Shown here: positions 34,860-46,100 of the stretch, one piece after another
How positions within the stretch are numbered: position 1 is the stretch's first letter
How the letters are laid out: each line of letters starts with the position of its first letter
From: a virus
Strand: one strand, 5' to 3'
DNA length: 64,000 nucleotides
IMG/VR virus record: IMGVR_UViG_3300024999_001891
Span: 62,001 to 126,000 of that record
Translations under genes and position numbers: made by a program
Notes under the pieces: model-generated
Seen by the model: only the letters and a program-made list of their open reading frames with translations
Told to the model about the DNA's origin: nothing
Databases searched by the model: none

Positions 34860-35240
34860 TCATAGTAAACTTGCTCTAAGCTGTTCTGTTGCTATTAAAT
34901 TATTTTCTTTAAACTTCATAAGATTTTTAACTCTATCTTGCAATCCAGTTATTTTTACTACATCGCTTGATATGTTAATAGCTTTATTATAATTTCTTAC
35001 TTCTTTGGCAAGATAAGAATCAAACATATACTTGCCAATAATATTCATTTCTACTTCATTTAAATCTTCACTAATTTCTTCTAAGTCATAATTAATAGAC
35101 ATTGGTTTTATTCCTACAATACAAGATGCAAATGAATTTCTTAATAATGATTTTTGAGTTAAAGGATCAAAATTATCTACCTCTAATTCAGAAAAATTAT
35201 CATTAAATCTAGTATATATTTCATAAAATGCTACGGACAT
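34860..35240 (-). CDS. helical head-tail connector-like protein
   Basis: 126 residues, almost all helix: FYEIYTRFNDNFSEL, then DPLTQKSLLRNSFASCIVGI, then LNEVEMNIIGKYMFDSYLAKEVRNYNKAINI, ending LKFKENNLIATEQLRASLL-like. The pattern of a small bundle opening with xxFxxF and a mid-protein LLxxxF is common in connector or adaptor proteins. It is the first strictly morphogenetic gene after the adhesin bank. The family is unproven. Confidence 0.45.
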   Translation of the reverse strand: MSVAFYEIYTRFNDNFSELEVDNFDPLTQKSLLRNSFASCIVGIKPMSINYDLEEISEDLNEVEMNIIGKYMFDSYLAKEVRNYNKAINISSDVVKITGLQDRVKNLMKFKENNLIATEQLRASLL

Positions 35241-35256
35241 AGGTGTTTCACTTCCT

Positions 35257-35616
35257 TTATAATTCCTTATTTTTTCTAACCCATATCTTTAATATTTCTT
35301 GACTAGATACCTTTTTTGTACCATTAATTTCAATCCCTTGAACTTCTATATAATAATAACAATCTCCGTCAAACAAATCACCTTGTTTAATAATATACTC
35401 AAGTTTTTTATCATCATTATCTATTATATTACACGGTTGAGTATAAACATTTTTAGGACTTTCACCTCTACGAACATTGACAAAAAAATTATAATTAGTA
35501 GTATCAATGTCAGATAGGTTCTCCTTATCCTTTAAGGATATAACTAAAGAGAATCCATGGTTTCCTTGTGTCCATATCCACTCTGTAGTTTTTATTCCTT
35601 GTTTCGCCACTATCAA
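35257..35616 (-). CDS. BppU-like N-terminal domain protein
   Basis: This 119-residue beta-sandwich protein (FSLVISLKDKENLSDIDTTNYNFFVNVRR, LEYIIKQGDLFDGDCYYYIEVQGIE) resembles the N-terminal domain of lactococcal baseplate upper proteins, which attaches receptor-binding subunits. It stands alone here next to adhesin genes and so may be an adaptor. Resemblance is by pattern only. Confidence 0.45.
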   Translation of the reverse strand: MIVAKQGIKTTEWIWTQGNHGFSLVISLKDKENLSDIDTTNYNFFVNVRRGESPKNVYTQPCNIIDNDDKKLEYIIKQGDLFDGDCYYYIEVQGIEINGTKKVSSQEILKIWVRKNKEL

Positions 35617-35623
35617 TCACCTC

Positions 35624-36514
35624 TTAAATCATCAATTCAATCTCGAATATAGTTTGTATATTAAGTATTTCTTCATATATTTTAACAAAATCTCCAAGAT
35701 CAATTGTTGCTTTAATTGATGTTAATCCAGATATTCCTATACTTACTTCATTCAATGAAGTACCTGTTCCATTCTTTCCTCTAATTGAATAAGTATAACT
35801 ATTACTATCAAAATCTACAATGTATCCATCTTGATTCCAAGGTAAAACAGCAATTGAATCTCCATAATTTTGTTGACCAACATTTCTCCGCAATATTTCT
35901 ACTTCAGATACTTCGTCACCATCCCAAATTATTTTTATTTTATCTTTAGATATTAGATCTAAATCTATATTTAATAATGAAATTACTTTTTCTTTTAAAC
36001 CAAATTCTACCATATTATCTGTAATAAGTTTTTCTTTAAAATTTAATATCATTCCATTAAGAATTTGTTCTTTAAAATCTAGATATACTTTAATTTTCGG
36101 TAAATTTACATTTATGTCCAAATAAGAAATTCCACCATAGACTTCTGAGTCGAAATATGGTATAAATAAATATGGATTGTTTAAATCATCAAATAATTCC
36201 CAATATTTATTTGTTTTAGTTAATAAATATGGAGTTCCAGAAGGATTTAAAACAATTTTAGAAAAATCGCGATATGCTGAAGGGAATGGTGTTCCAGATG
36301 GCATTAAACTTCCTATTGGAGTAAACCCAGTTATAAAAATTTTATCTCCTTCATGATAAGCTTCTTCAATATCTGTGTCAAAATCTATAGATATAAATTG
36401 ATATTGATTATTATAAAGAAAATACCATCCACTATTTAATTCAGGAGTTTCGTATATATCATTTATAATTATATTCTCATCAAAATCTCCTATAGGATGT
36501 GCTACAATAGTCAT
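35624..36514 (-). CDS. hypothetical virion surface protein, 296 aa
   Basis: Aromatic- and Asp-rich N-terminal half (GWYFLYNNQYQFISIDFDTD, GTPYLLTKTNKYWELFDD) and a strand-rich C-terminal half (IKIIWDGDEVSEVEILRRNVG, YTYSIRGKNGTGTSLNEVSIG), which looks like an FN3-type sandwich. There is no membrane segment. It is co-directional with the lectin-like protein upstream and BppU-like protein downstream, so it is probably part of the same surface assembly. No family recognised. Confidence 0.45.
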   Translation of the reverse strand: MTIVAHPIGDFDENIIINDIYETPELNSGWYFLYNNQYQFISIDFDTDIEEAYHEGDKIFITGFTPIGSLMPSGTPFPSAYRDFSKIVLNPSGTPYLLTKTNKYWELFDDLNNPYLFIPYFDSEVYGGISYLDINVNLPKIKVYLDFKEQILNGMILNFKEKLITDNMVEFGLKEKVISLLNIDLDLISKDKIKIIWDGDEVSEVEILRRNVGQQNYGDSIAVLPWNQDGYIVDFDSNSYTYSIRGKNGTGTSLNEVSIGISGLTSIKATIDLGDFVKIYEEILNIQTIFEIELMI

Positions 36515-36532
36515 CTTTAATCACCACGTTTC

Positions 36533-37609
36533 TTATTCAGAATATTCTAAAAGTAAAGATGAATAATATACATTATCTCCATCTTTTGAATCACTTGGAT
36601 CTGAAGGAACTATACTTCTAACGAATAAAACACCACGCTCAGTTTGTGTTTTGTATTCTATATTATCAAATATTACAACTGAACCATATCTTCTTCCTGC
36701 AAGTAAAGCCATTCTTCCTTCATTCAAATCAGCATTTGTGTCAATATATTTACCAATTAAATTTCCATTAAACGTAACAGTAACTACATTTTCTACTAAT
36801 TCCACTCTTAATGTGTCTCTTTGTAGCCCAACTGATCCTGTTCCTACGGAAAACCAATGACATCTATTATAGATATTAAAGTTGTCAAAGTTGTCCAAAT
36901 CAGTATATTTACCTTTTCCCACTCCTATTGCGGCCTCATAATTTGGATCAATAGGAGTATAATTAGGGATTATTGTACTATAATAGTTATTAATTTTTTC
37001 TATAGTTGCAGGATCAGGATAAATTATAATAAAATATCCATGTCCTTCATCATCTACTCTAAGCTGAACTCCTCCAAAATTATATTTTTGAACTGCTATA
37101 TCTACATTTAAATCGCAATTCTTACTTTTTGGATAATGCATTGGAGTAGCCTTTCCTGTAGTTACATTTGCGTCATCTACTAAATGTTGTAAATATGAAT
37201 TTTGTTTATTATTCTCTGTTAAAAAATATACTTCCCATGTACCTTTTGTATCCCAATCTTGTGGTAAATATTGTCCAATAATAGAATCAAAGCTTTCGCT
37301 ATATACTTTATATCCTGGCATAAATTTACCTGAAGGAATATTTGGTAAATCTAATTCACTTCTATATATTGAAGAATTATCATATGCTATTTGTTTCCAA
37401 TCTTTAGAAATATCATCAATAGTTCCATCAGGCTTTTGATAACCAACAAATTTCGCTTTAACGTCTATAGCATCTCTTCCACCTGTATTTGCTATAATAA
37501 TTGGTAATATATTATTTGAAGTATTTCTATATTCTGTACCTAAATCTCCAAGCACAACAGGAGTTAGGGTGTCTGCTCGATAAAATTCTAATTTAGCAGG
37601 ATTACTCAT
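36533..37609 (-). CDS. LamG/concanavalin-like lectin domain protein
   Basis: This 358-residue protein has an N-terminal beta domain (about 1-110) followed by a jelly-roll lectin-like domain (about 115-325) recognised from WEVYFLTENNKQNSYLQ, VDIAVQKYNFGGVQLRVDD, GYFIIIYPDP, LRVELVENVVTVTFNGNLIGKY and GRMALLAGRRYGSVVIFDNI. This is the arrangement of LamG/DUF1080-like carbohydrate-binding domains. The C-terminus is short and beta-rich. Probably binds a host-surface or decoy glycan as part of the adhesin bank. Confidence 0.6.
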   Translation of the reverse strand: MSNPAKLEFYRADTLTPVVLGDLGTEYRNTSNNILPIIIANTGGRDAIDVKAKFVGYQKPDGTIDDISKDWKQIAYDNSSIYRSELDLPNIPSGKFMPGYKVYSESFDSIIGQYLPQDWDTKGTWEVYFLTENNKQNSYLQHLVDDANVTTGKATPMHYPKSKNCDLNVDIAVQKYNFGGVQLRVDDEGHGYFIIIYPDPATIEKINNYYSTIIPNYTPIDPNYEAAIGVGKGKYTDLDNFDNFNIYNRCHWFSVGTGSVGLQRDTLRVELVENVVTVTFNGNLIGKYIDTNADLNEGRMALLAGRRYGSVVIFDNIEYKTQTERGVLFVRSIVPSDPSDSKDGDNVYYSSLLLEYSE

Positions 37610-37627
37610 TAAACTATCACCTACCTT

Positions 37628-40117
37628 TTAACGTCTAAATTCAATAAATGTTATCTTAAGATTAACTTCTTTTATTCTTCCTACCGATGGCATAGTAAAC
37701 TTAGTTTTTAATTCTTTTATATCTGATGGAGCTAATTGTCCTGTGATTGTTTTTCCCCAAGAATTTGTTCTTTCATCCCATATTTTAACAATATCCTCTT
37801 GTTCAGCAATTTCAATAATATACATTCCCCAACTGTTTCCTGTATTTTTTATATATCTAGTTATACTATATTTTTGCAATCTCTTCATATTTTTTGGTAA
37901 TGTCATAATGTAATTTATTTCATATGGATTTGGTTGAGTTTTAGATTCTTCAGTATTATAATCAACATCTTTAATTCCTATCTTCAACGATCTAAATATT
38001 CTAAATACTGCTCTAAAAGAATTAAATGTACTTAAATTAATTACTTGAGCCATTTCTTTATAGCCTTCAATATTTGGATGGGTGTCATCACCACTAAGAT
38101 CGTATCTTAATACTCCAGTTTCAGTATAAATATCTTCTCCATCAATTATTTTATGATCCTTTATTACAAATAGATCATACCAATCAATAATATCTAGTGC
38201 GTTAATTATACCATACTGTTTAATTCCTGCATTTAATGCTCGTAGACCATCTTTCGCTCTTGAAGGAACTATTGAATTTCTAGGTAAATTTGTTCCAATA
38301 ATTGGTTTTGCACCATAAGATTTTATTATTTCTGCTGTTTCAATTATATTATTTATTGCATGTTGAACTACATTATTTATTTCATCTTGACTCTTATCTT
38401 GTGCAGAAAATAAATCATTTGTACCAATTAATACAATTACAAATTGAGGTCTATATAACTTCATTAAACTATCAATTCCATATCTTACTTGATCCGTAAT
38501 TTGTCTTCCAGTACCTTCGTTAATAACTTCATAATCATCTGTTCCTAATCTAGTTTGTAACCAATAAGGATATTGAGATTCTTTGTTATTTTTCGTTATA
38601 ACTTTTCCAGTTACTAAATCTGCCATATACACTGTTCCACCATATTTCGGATCATAATTTGGAGCACCTGCTGTAATACTATCTCCAACGCATAATATAC
38701 GCATTTTATTAATATTAGATAAAAGCTTAATATCTTTAAATATAGTATTCCAGATAATATCACTTGTTTTTATATCAAATGGTATTGCAGGATTGTGAGT
38801 TATAAATCGTAGATATGTCAAAGTATCATCAAACGAATTATTAATTTTACTGGTATAAATATATTTATTTTCATAAGAATTACTTATTATCATTTTATAA
38901 TTAGATGTTAATATACTTTTCTTAAATACGAGCACTTTTGATCCAAATTTAATATTTCCACTTGTTGATATAGAAGGTTTAATATTTAAAACTTGAGATA
39001 TATCTCTTCTTATCATTATTTTGTAATTAATAGTTAATTTTTCATTAGTTATTAATTTTATATTAAAAACATGACCAGATTTATTACTATTGCTTATAAT
39101 TTGTTTTGTATAAAAATTATCTTTAAGATTTTTTGAATAATAATTATCCTTTACTATTCTATAATCTTTTAGATTATTAAATACTCTAATTTTAATATCT
39201 GAAGAATTTAAATTTTTTGTATAACTTAAAGATTTTGCATTTAATTGTTCTATATATTTTCTATAAGTTATTATCTTTGCTATAAATTGATTTTGTAAGT
39301 TCCTTGTATCATAATGTACGCTAACAGCATTTTTTATTGAATATTCTGTGCTTACAGATTGATGTACATTTGATGCTAATTTGCCATCATTATAAACTGG
39401 AATTTGAACTAAATTTGAAGTTCTAAAAGAATAATTTTTATTTACCTCTTTTAAATACACTTCTCTAATTTTTACTGGTAAATTTATTTCAGTAAAACTA
39501 GTATTTAACCCAGTATTTGCGATAAATGTTTCTGAAGAATCATATAGCTCAAAATGATCTGTGTTAGTACTCGCAATTAGATTAGACCAATACCAGGTCA
39601 CGCTATTAGTATTATTAGCAATACCTAGTAAATTCAATACTCTTAAAGTAGTTACAAAAATTGGATCAGAAAATGTAGTTTCCCCAACAGGGTTTACTGA
39701 TTTTACCTTTATTGAATATTGAGTATTTTCTTCAAGATTAATTATTGTTTTATTTAAACTAAGCGTTTCTTCCCTTGTAACATAATCACTAACTTTCATA
39801 ACTGAAATATAATAACTTTCTGCATATTCTACATTTATAAAATTTAAAGTTACTTTATTAAAATCATTTGGTATTGTAGTTATATTATTAGGAGAAGTTA
39901 AATTAAAGATATCAAATATTGGCGAAGGATATCCTTCAATATCATCATCAAATGCTACGATATATCTATGTTCTATTATTCCACTTGTAAGATTGCTATT
40001 TTCATTCCATATAATATTTAAAGCGTCATTAGAATAATCTATTCCTTCTACTAATTCTTTAATTAAAATATCATTAGGACTAGATGGCTTATAAATCCTA
40101 TATCCTCTTGCTATCAC
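37628..40117 (-). CDS. FN3 adhesin with embedded SGNH hydrolase
   Basis: This 829-residue protein has FN3-like domains at about 70-160 and 165-240, a strand-rich linker (250-470), then an SGNH hydrolase at about 472-700. The hydrolase shows Ser480 (CVGDSITAG), an Asn-Glu-Gly block II (VINEGTGRQ), block III GTNDLF (565-570) and block V DDTHPN (Asp677, His680). A further beta domain ends the protein. SGNH domains on virions usually deacylate host polysaccharide. This is the only adhesin in the bank with a clear catalytic site. Confidence 0.75.
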   Translation of the reverse strand: MIARGYRIYKPSSPNDILIKELVEGIDYSNDALNIIWNENSNLTSGIIEHRYIVAFDDDIEGYPSPIFDIFNLTSPNNITTIPNDFNKVTLNFINVEYAESYYISVMKVSDYVTREETLSLNKTIINLEENTQYSIKVKSVNPVGETTFSDPIFVTTLRVLNLLGIANNTNSVTWYWSNLIASTNTDHFELYDSSETFIANTGLNTSFTEINLPVKIREVYLKEVNKNYSFRTSNLVQIPVYNDGKLASNVHQSVSTEYSIKNAVSVHYDTRNLQNQFIAKIITYRKYIEQLNAKSLSYTKNLNSSDIKIRVFNNLKDYRIVKDNYYSKNLKDNFYTKQIISNSNKSGHVFNIKLITNEKLTINYKIMIRRDISQVLNIKPSISTSGNIKFGSKVLVFKKSILTSNYKMIISNSYENKYIYTSKINNSFDDTLTYLRFITHNPAIPFDIKTSDIIWNTIFKDIKLLSNINKMRILCVGDSITAGAPNYDPKYGGTVYMADLVTGKVITKNNKESQYPYWLQTRLGTDDYEVINEGTGRQITDQVRYGIDSLMKLYRPQFVIVLIGTNDLFSAQDKSQDEINNVVQHAINNIIETAEIIKSYGAKPIIGTNLPRNSIVPSRAKDGLRALNAGIKQYGIINALDIIDWYDLFVIKDHKIIDGEDIYTETGVLRYDLSGDDTHPNIEGYKEMAQVINLSTFNSFRAVFRIFRSLKIGIKDVDYNTEESKTQPNPYEINYIMTLPKNMKRLQKYSITRYIKNTGNSWGMYIIEIAEQEDIVKIWDERTNSWGKTITGQLAPSDIKELKTKFTMPSVGRIKEVNLKITFIEFRR

Positions 40118-40138
40118 AAATCTACACCACCCTTCAAT

Positions 40139-40167
40139 AAGTAAGAGGGTAACTTCCCCTCTTACTT
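40139..40167 (-). terminator. hairpin overlapping the stop of the 2084-aa adhesin gene
   Basis: Eleven-base arms AAGTAAGAGGG (40139-40149)/CCCTCTTACTT (40157-40167). The flanks are not T-rich on the - strand, so it may protect or process the mRNA end more than terminate. Confidence 0.5.
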
Positions 40168-43100
40168 ACTTTCTAATTGTCCATTTTATATTATTTATTC
40201 CTTGTATTAAACCGTCAAATTGTACAAACGAAGGTAACGCTCTGGTTGTGCTGGTTCCTTGAATTGACGCACTTTCTCCTCCGTGTATACTATATGCTTC
40301 TAATGTTCTATTTACAGTTTGTCCAGAATTTAATCCAGTTTCTAACCATTGATTTACATTTTTATCAGTTGTTACTAATACAGCACCATTTTCATCTAAT
40401 AATTTAAAACCTGTTTCATTAAGCGAATTATCTGTCCAAGACCATAATATTTTAGATGCAGATTGAGGTATACCAATTAAATTAGATGGAGAAGAAGGTG
40501 GAATTGTAATATCTTTATAAGTTACATGTCCATCATGGTTAGTATAAACTAATTCAATTGTATCAGGATTATTAAATTGACTCCATTTAACACTAGGATT
40601 TGATCCTGTATCTAGATTTCCCCATGCACTCCAACTAGATCCATTAAATTTCGCATATTTTAACTGCAATTCGCTTGTATTATTAGCATCATATCCATGC
40701 CAGAATGTAAATACATCTCCAAAACAATAAGTAATTGATGAAAATATTTGATCATATCCAGTAATATTTTCTACATTTACCCATTCACTCCATGTAGTAC
40801 CATTATACATTGAAAATTTAATTTTACTAAAACTTTGACTACTATCCGTCCCTTGACATGAAATATATTTTTCATTAGTTCTAGAATTTATTGCTATACT
40901 TGGATACATTCTATCATAATTAGCGATTGGGTGTATATTTAACCATACACTCCATCCATTTCCATTATTAGTCGATTCTTTTATTTGATAATTGTCATTT
41001 AATGGATCTTTTCCATGACAAACTACAGTCATATTATCATATTGATCAATAGCAATATTTGGATACATTAATGGATATCCTGTTACTTCTTGAATATTTA
41101 TATAAGAAGTCCATATTCTAGATACAATATCATAGTTATATTCTGAGTATTTAATTTGATCTTCACTATTTAAAGGATCTTTCCCAAACCATACCGCATG
41201 AAGACCGTCAGACGAATCTATACTTGTAGATGGAAAATTTTGATCGTATCCAATAATTGGTGCAACATTAGTCCATTCAAGCCATACGTCAGTATGAAAC
41301 ATAGAATGCTTTATCTGTTTATGAATAGGATTATTTGTATCTGTTCCTGACCATAAAAGATGTATAGTCTCATTTTTTGTAAAATCAACATTATCAGAAG
41401 CGTTCATCTCTTCTAAAGTAGGTATGGCTGTAGATAGAATTCCAACTCTATTTAAATAAGTGGTTAATGTAGTTGCATTATTTAAGCTTATTGGTTTTAA
41501 TGGTGGATTTATAAATCTTGTGTTATCACCATCATTAGTGATACCTATTGGTGTTACAGCAGTCAAAGTTGTGGAAGGATAATTACCTATAAACATACTG
41601 GAATCAATATCTAAATATCCTACATGGGTAGTTGATATATAATTTCCATATATGCCATATGGCGGAAATGTAACAGTAAGGTAATTAATAAGAGCAGATT
41701 TTAATGTGTTATTACTTCCCAATATTGTTAACTCATCAGATCTAAAAGTAATATTTGAAAGTCCTCCACTTTTCCACTTAAACTTAGCTTCAGGATCATA
41801 AATATAATATGTTGCATTAAGAGTTACTAAGTCTTGTGTAGTATCTCTCAGCATTACTATTGCAGGATATGATATTTTCCCACCAGACTGAATAACGTTT
41901 GGCATACTCCAATCAGGATAAACTTGAATATTAAATCCTTGAACAAAAAATATACTAGGATTAATATTTCCTATCATAACTGGTACAAGTGTATCGCCAA
42001 TTAAATATTTTGAATGAAGAAATTCCCACAATCCATTAACGTTATTTAAAGCAAAATATCCACAAGCTTCTGCTATCATTATATTTCTTAAAGAATCTAT
42101 CATTGTTTGTTGCATAGAATAAAAAATATTTTTCGCAGAATCCCAAAGCGTACCTGTATAACCAGCAATTGCATCCCCAATAATAGTACCTACTGCTCCA
42201 GATGAAACCATTGCTGTAGCAATATAGGTTATCATTGCCACATCGTCTATAACAAGAGTTTTTCCATTAGCAGACTCTAAGGTTAATGTAGGATTTACTT
42301 GATCGTAACCTTCTAATTCTTCAATTGGTACTTCTATTCCAGTTTTATTTAAAATATAATTGGTTCCATCCCAAATGTATAGGCTTCCATTTTGTATTTT
42401 ACGAACAAATATTCTACTAGTTGAATTATATATAGAATCGTAACAAATCCATATATTATCTTTAGAATCTCTTACTATTTTCCTTTGTGAATTAATACTT
42501 AAATTAGCATTATAATCAGTAATTCTTCCGTAATTTGAAATAGATGTTGTAAATTCAATTTGACTTTTATCACTTTCTACTTCACTATTAAGAGCACTTG
42601 CTTTAAACACATAGTCTGTGTCACTTATTAAATCTCGTATTCTATAAAATAAATTAGACGTATTAGCGATAAGAGTATTGTTTACATCATAAATGTTATA
42701 ACTGGTTGCACCATAGATTAGACTCCAAGATATTACAACAGAAGTAGATAATATTTCTGATACAGTTATTTCAGCAATCTTATCTATAAGAGTAATAAAT
42801 TCTATTACTGTATATTCACTATCTCCAGAAGAATTAAATGAACTAATATAATATTGATATGATGTATTTGATTCAAGAAATTGAATTTCATAATATAAAT
42901 TAGAAGTTGTTCCAATTAATTCATGATTTGAATTAAATATCCTATAAGTAGATACATTAGGAACTTCTTCCCAACTTAATAATATAGTTGTTGTCTTTAT
43001 ATCTACAATTGTTACTATCGGACTAGATGGTAAAGTCAAAACATTTATTGATATTTTATTACTTTCTTTAATATCAGTGTATGCTGTTACTTTAAATGTG

Positions 43101-46100
43101 TAATTAGTCCCTTCATTTAATTCAATTATTTCAAATTCATTATAAATTGTTTGTCCGATTAAATTATCATTTACGTCATAAATATTATAACCTATTGCAT
43201 ATGGATTATTATTCCATAATAAAGTTATACTTTCACTTGTGATATTCAAAGCAGATAATTCGACAACTTCACTCATATCTGTAATAAATATAACTTCAGT
43301 TTTTGAACTTTCTCCACTTACATTCATAGCAGATACTTTAAATATATTTTCTGAACCTGAGATTAAATCTGATAAATTGTAACTAGTCTCAATAATATTA
43401 GTTATAATATCATTATTTACATCATAGATATTATATCCACTAGCACCTACAACTCCTGTCCATGAAATTGTTGCAGAATTAGTAGTAATGTTTGAAGAAA
43501 TTAAATCTGTAACTTCAGTAGGAATAGTTATAAATGAAATTATTGTTTTTTCACTTTCTCCAGAAGCATTTGATACACCTATTTTATATGTGTAATTTGT
43601 TCCTTTTTCTAGAGATATAATATCATAAGGTGAAACTATATTCGAGTCTATTATTACATCTGAATTATCATATAGCTTATAAACCAATCCTATAATATTT
43701 ATCCACATTAATTGTGCTGAATTATTTGTAATATTATCAGTATTTATAATAGGATTTGCAGGAATGGTTAAAATAGTAATTGGTTCAGATTTTTCACTTT
43801 CTAAAAGTGGATTTATACCAGTAATCGTAAATTGATAACTAGTATTTTCACTTAAAGTAGCAAAGGTGTAAGTTGAAGTTGGTATATTTACAAATAATGA
43901 ATTGTCTGAATTGTAAATATTGTAACTTTCAGATTTTTCATCTGTATTCCAAGTAATAGTTACTGAATTACTTATATTAGAAGTAATTTGAATATTTGTT
44001 GGAATATCTGGAACTGGAATAGGTAATGTTAAAAATGAACATGGAGTAGCTAAACTTTCTCCGCCTTCATTTAAAGCCGTGATGCTGTATCCATAAGGAG
44101 TATTTTCTGTTAAATTAGAAATTTCGTATGAAGGAGTTAATACGTTTGTTAGCAGATTGCCATCAAGAGAATAAATATTATAAGATGTTGCATTAGTTGA
44201 TGGAGTCCATGTTAGGGTTACGGAATTATAGGTAAGATTTGTTGTGGTTATTCCAGTTGGAGAAAGAGGCTTGATAGTTTCTGCTATGAGAACTGGTCGA
44301 AATGCCACAGTTGTATCATTACTTAAATAAGCATTCCAATTAGATGCGGAACCATTTCCTAAAACACTACGATAAGTATTACCATTTGCAGTATTAGTGG
44401 TATTAGTCCAACTATATTTTGTACTCCAATTCCAAACATTATTATCTCCTGCTACAATAGTTTCATTAAGTGTTGAATTTGCAATATACTTTATCCACTC
44501 ATTATCTAAATCTGTAGCTGAAATTCCTCCTATTGGAAGACGAAGATAATAATTATTTGACATATCTGAGGAAATAGACTTTACAGCATAAATTGTAAAA
44601 AATGGAGTAGTATTATGAGCAATTGAAACATAATTACCATCATTAGAAAACGAAACTCCAACTCCAGTTCCAGTTGGCAACGTAAACGGGTTCATAGTTT
44701 TAATAAAAGTGTCTTCAAATTGTCTATAGAAAGATACGAAAGGTGTTATATCATGAGTTATTGCCAAATAATTTCCATCAGGTGAAAAATTTGCACCATA
44801 TCCTAATCCAGTAGGTAGTGTTGATGGATTTAATAACTTTGTAAATACATCTCCAGATCTTTTATAAATTGTTATAAAAGGTGTAATATAATGTGCTACA
44901 GTTAGATAATTTCCATTAGGAGAAAAAGACGATTTCATTCCTATACCTGTTGGGAGAGTAGTTGGATTTGAAAGTTTAGTGAATATGTTTGCTGATTTTT
45001 TATATATTGTCAAAAATGGAGTTATGTCATGTGTAGCTGTAACGTATACACCATCAGGAGAAAAAGATACACCATAACAACTTCCAGTTGGCAATGAAGT
45101 TGGGTTATTAGTTTTTGTAAATATATCGTTAGATATTTGATATATTGTTACATATGGAGAAATATTATGTCCAACAATCATATACGAACTATCTGGAGAA
45201 AATGAAACTCTATTTCCCTGTCCAGTTGGTAGAATCGAAGGATCAGGAAGTTTAGTAAATGTATCGCCAGATCTTTTATATATTGTAATAAAAGGAGCAG
45301 TTCCATGTGTTACGCTCATGTAATTTCCATCTGGTGAAAATGAAGTTCCTTGTCCTGCTCCAGTTGGTAAAACAGATGGATCAGACAATTTTGTAAAAAC
45401 ATCACTAGATTTTTTATAAATTAAAACATATGGCGATGCACCACTAACAACAGACATATATGTTCCGTCTGGAGAAAAAGATGTTTCATTTCCTATTCCA
45501 GTTGGAAGCGTAGTAGAGTTAGGTAATTTGGAAAATGTCTTTGTATTTTTATCAACTATAACCCCTGAACCACTTGCTACCCCTGAAGTATTCAAAACAT
45601 CCCACGCTATACTATTTTGCACATTTCTATCTGCTACTAACATTTTTCTTCCTTTATAATCAGTATCCACCATTATAAAGTTAAAACTTCCATCTGGTGT
45701 AGCAGAACTCGCCACAGGAATTGCCGTTGCAGTAGTTATTCCAAGTTCTGAGAACGTTCCGACTTGACCTGAAGTTGGTGCTGTATAACGGCAAGGGATA
45801 AAATCTCCGATAGACATAGCTTGGGTGGTAGATTGAATGTTAGCCAAAGATATCTGCATAGTGTTGGAATTATTCAAAGATTGATAGCCAATTGGTAATA
45901 AATATGAAAAAGAAGAACTTCCAAAATTAGCTATTATAGAATATGACGAAGTGTCACCAGAAGAAACATAGGGATATATCACATCTCCAATAGAACTTTT
46001 TATATCTGACTTAGCTATCCCTTGACTAATACCATTTTTATAATACACAACTGTCTCTAGATCCATGTCTAATGCAACACTAATAACATCTCCACTATTC

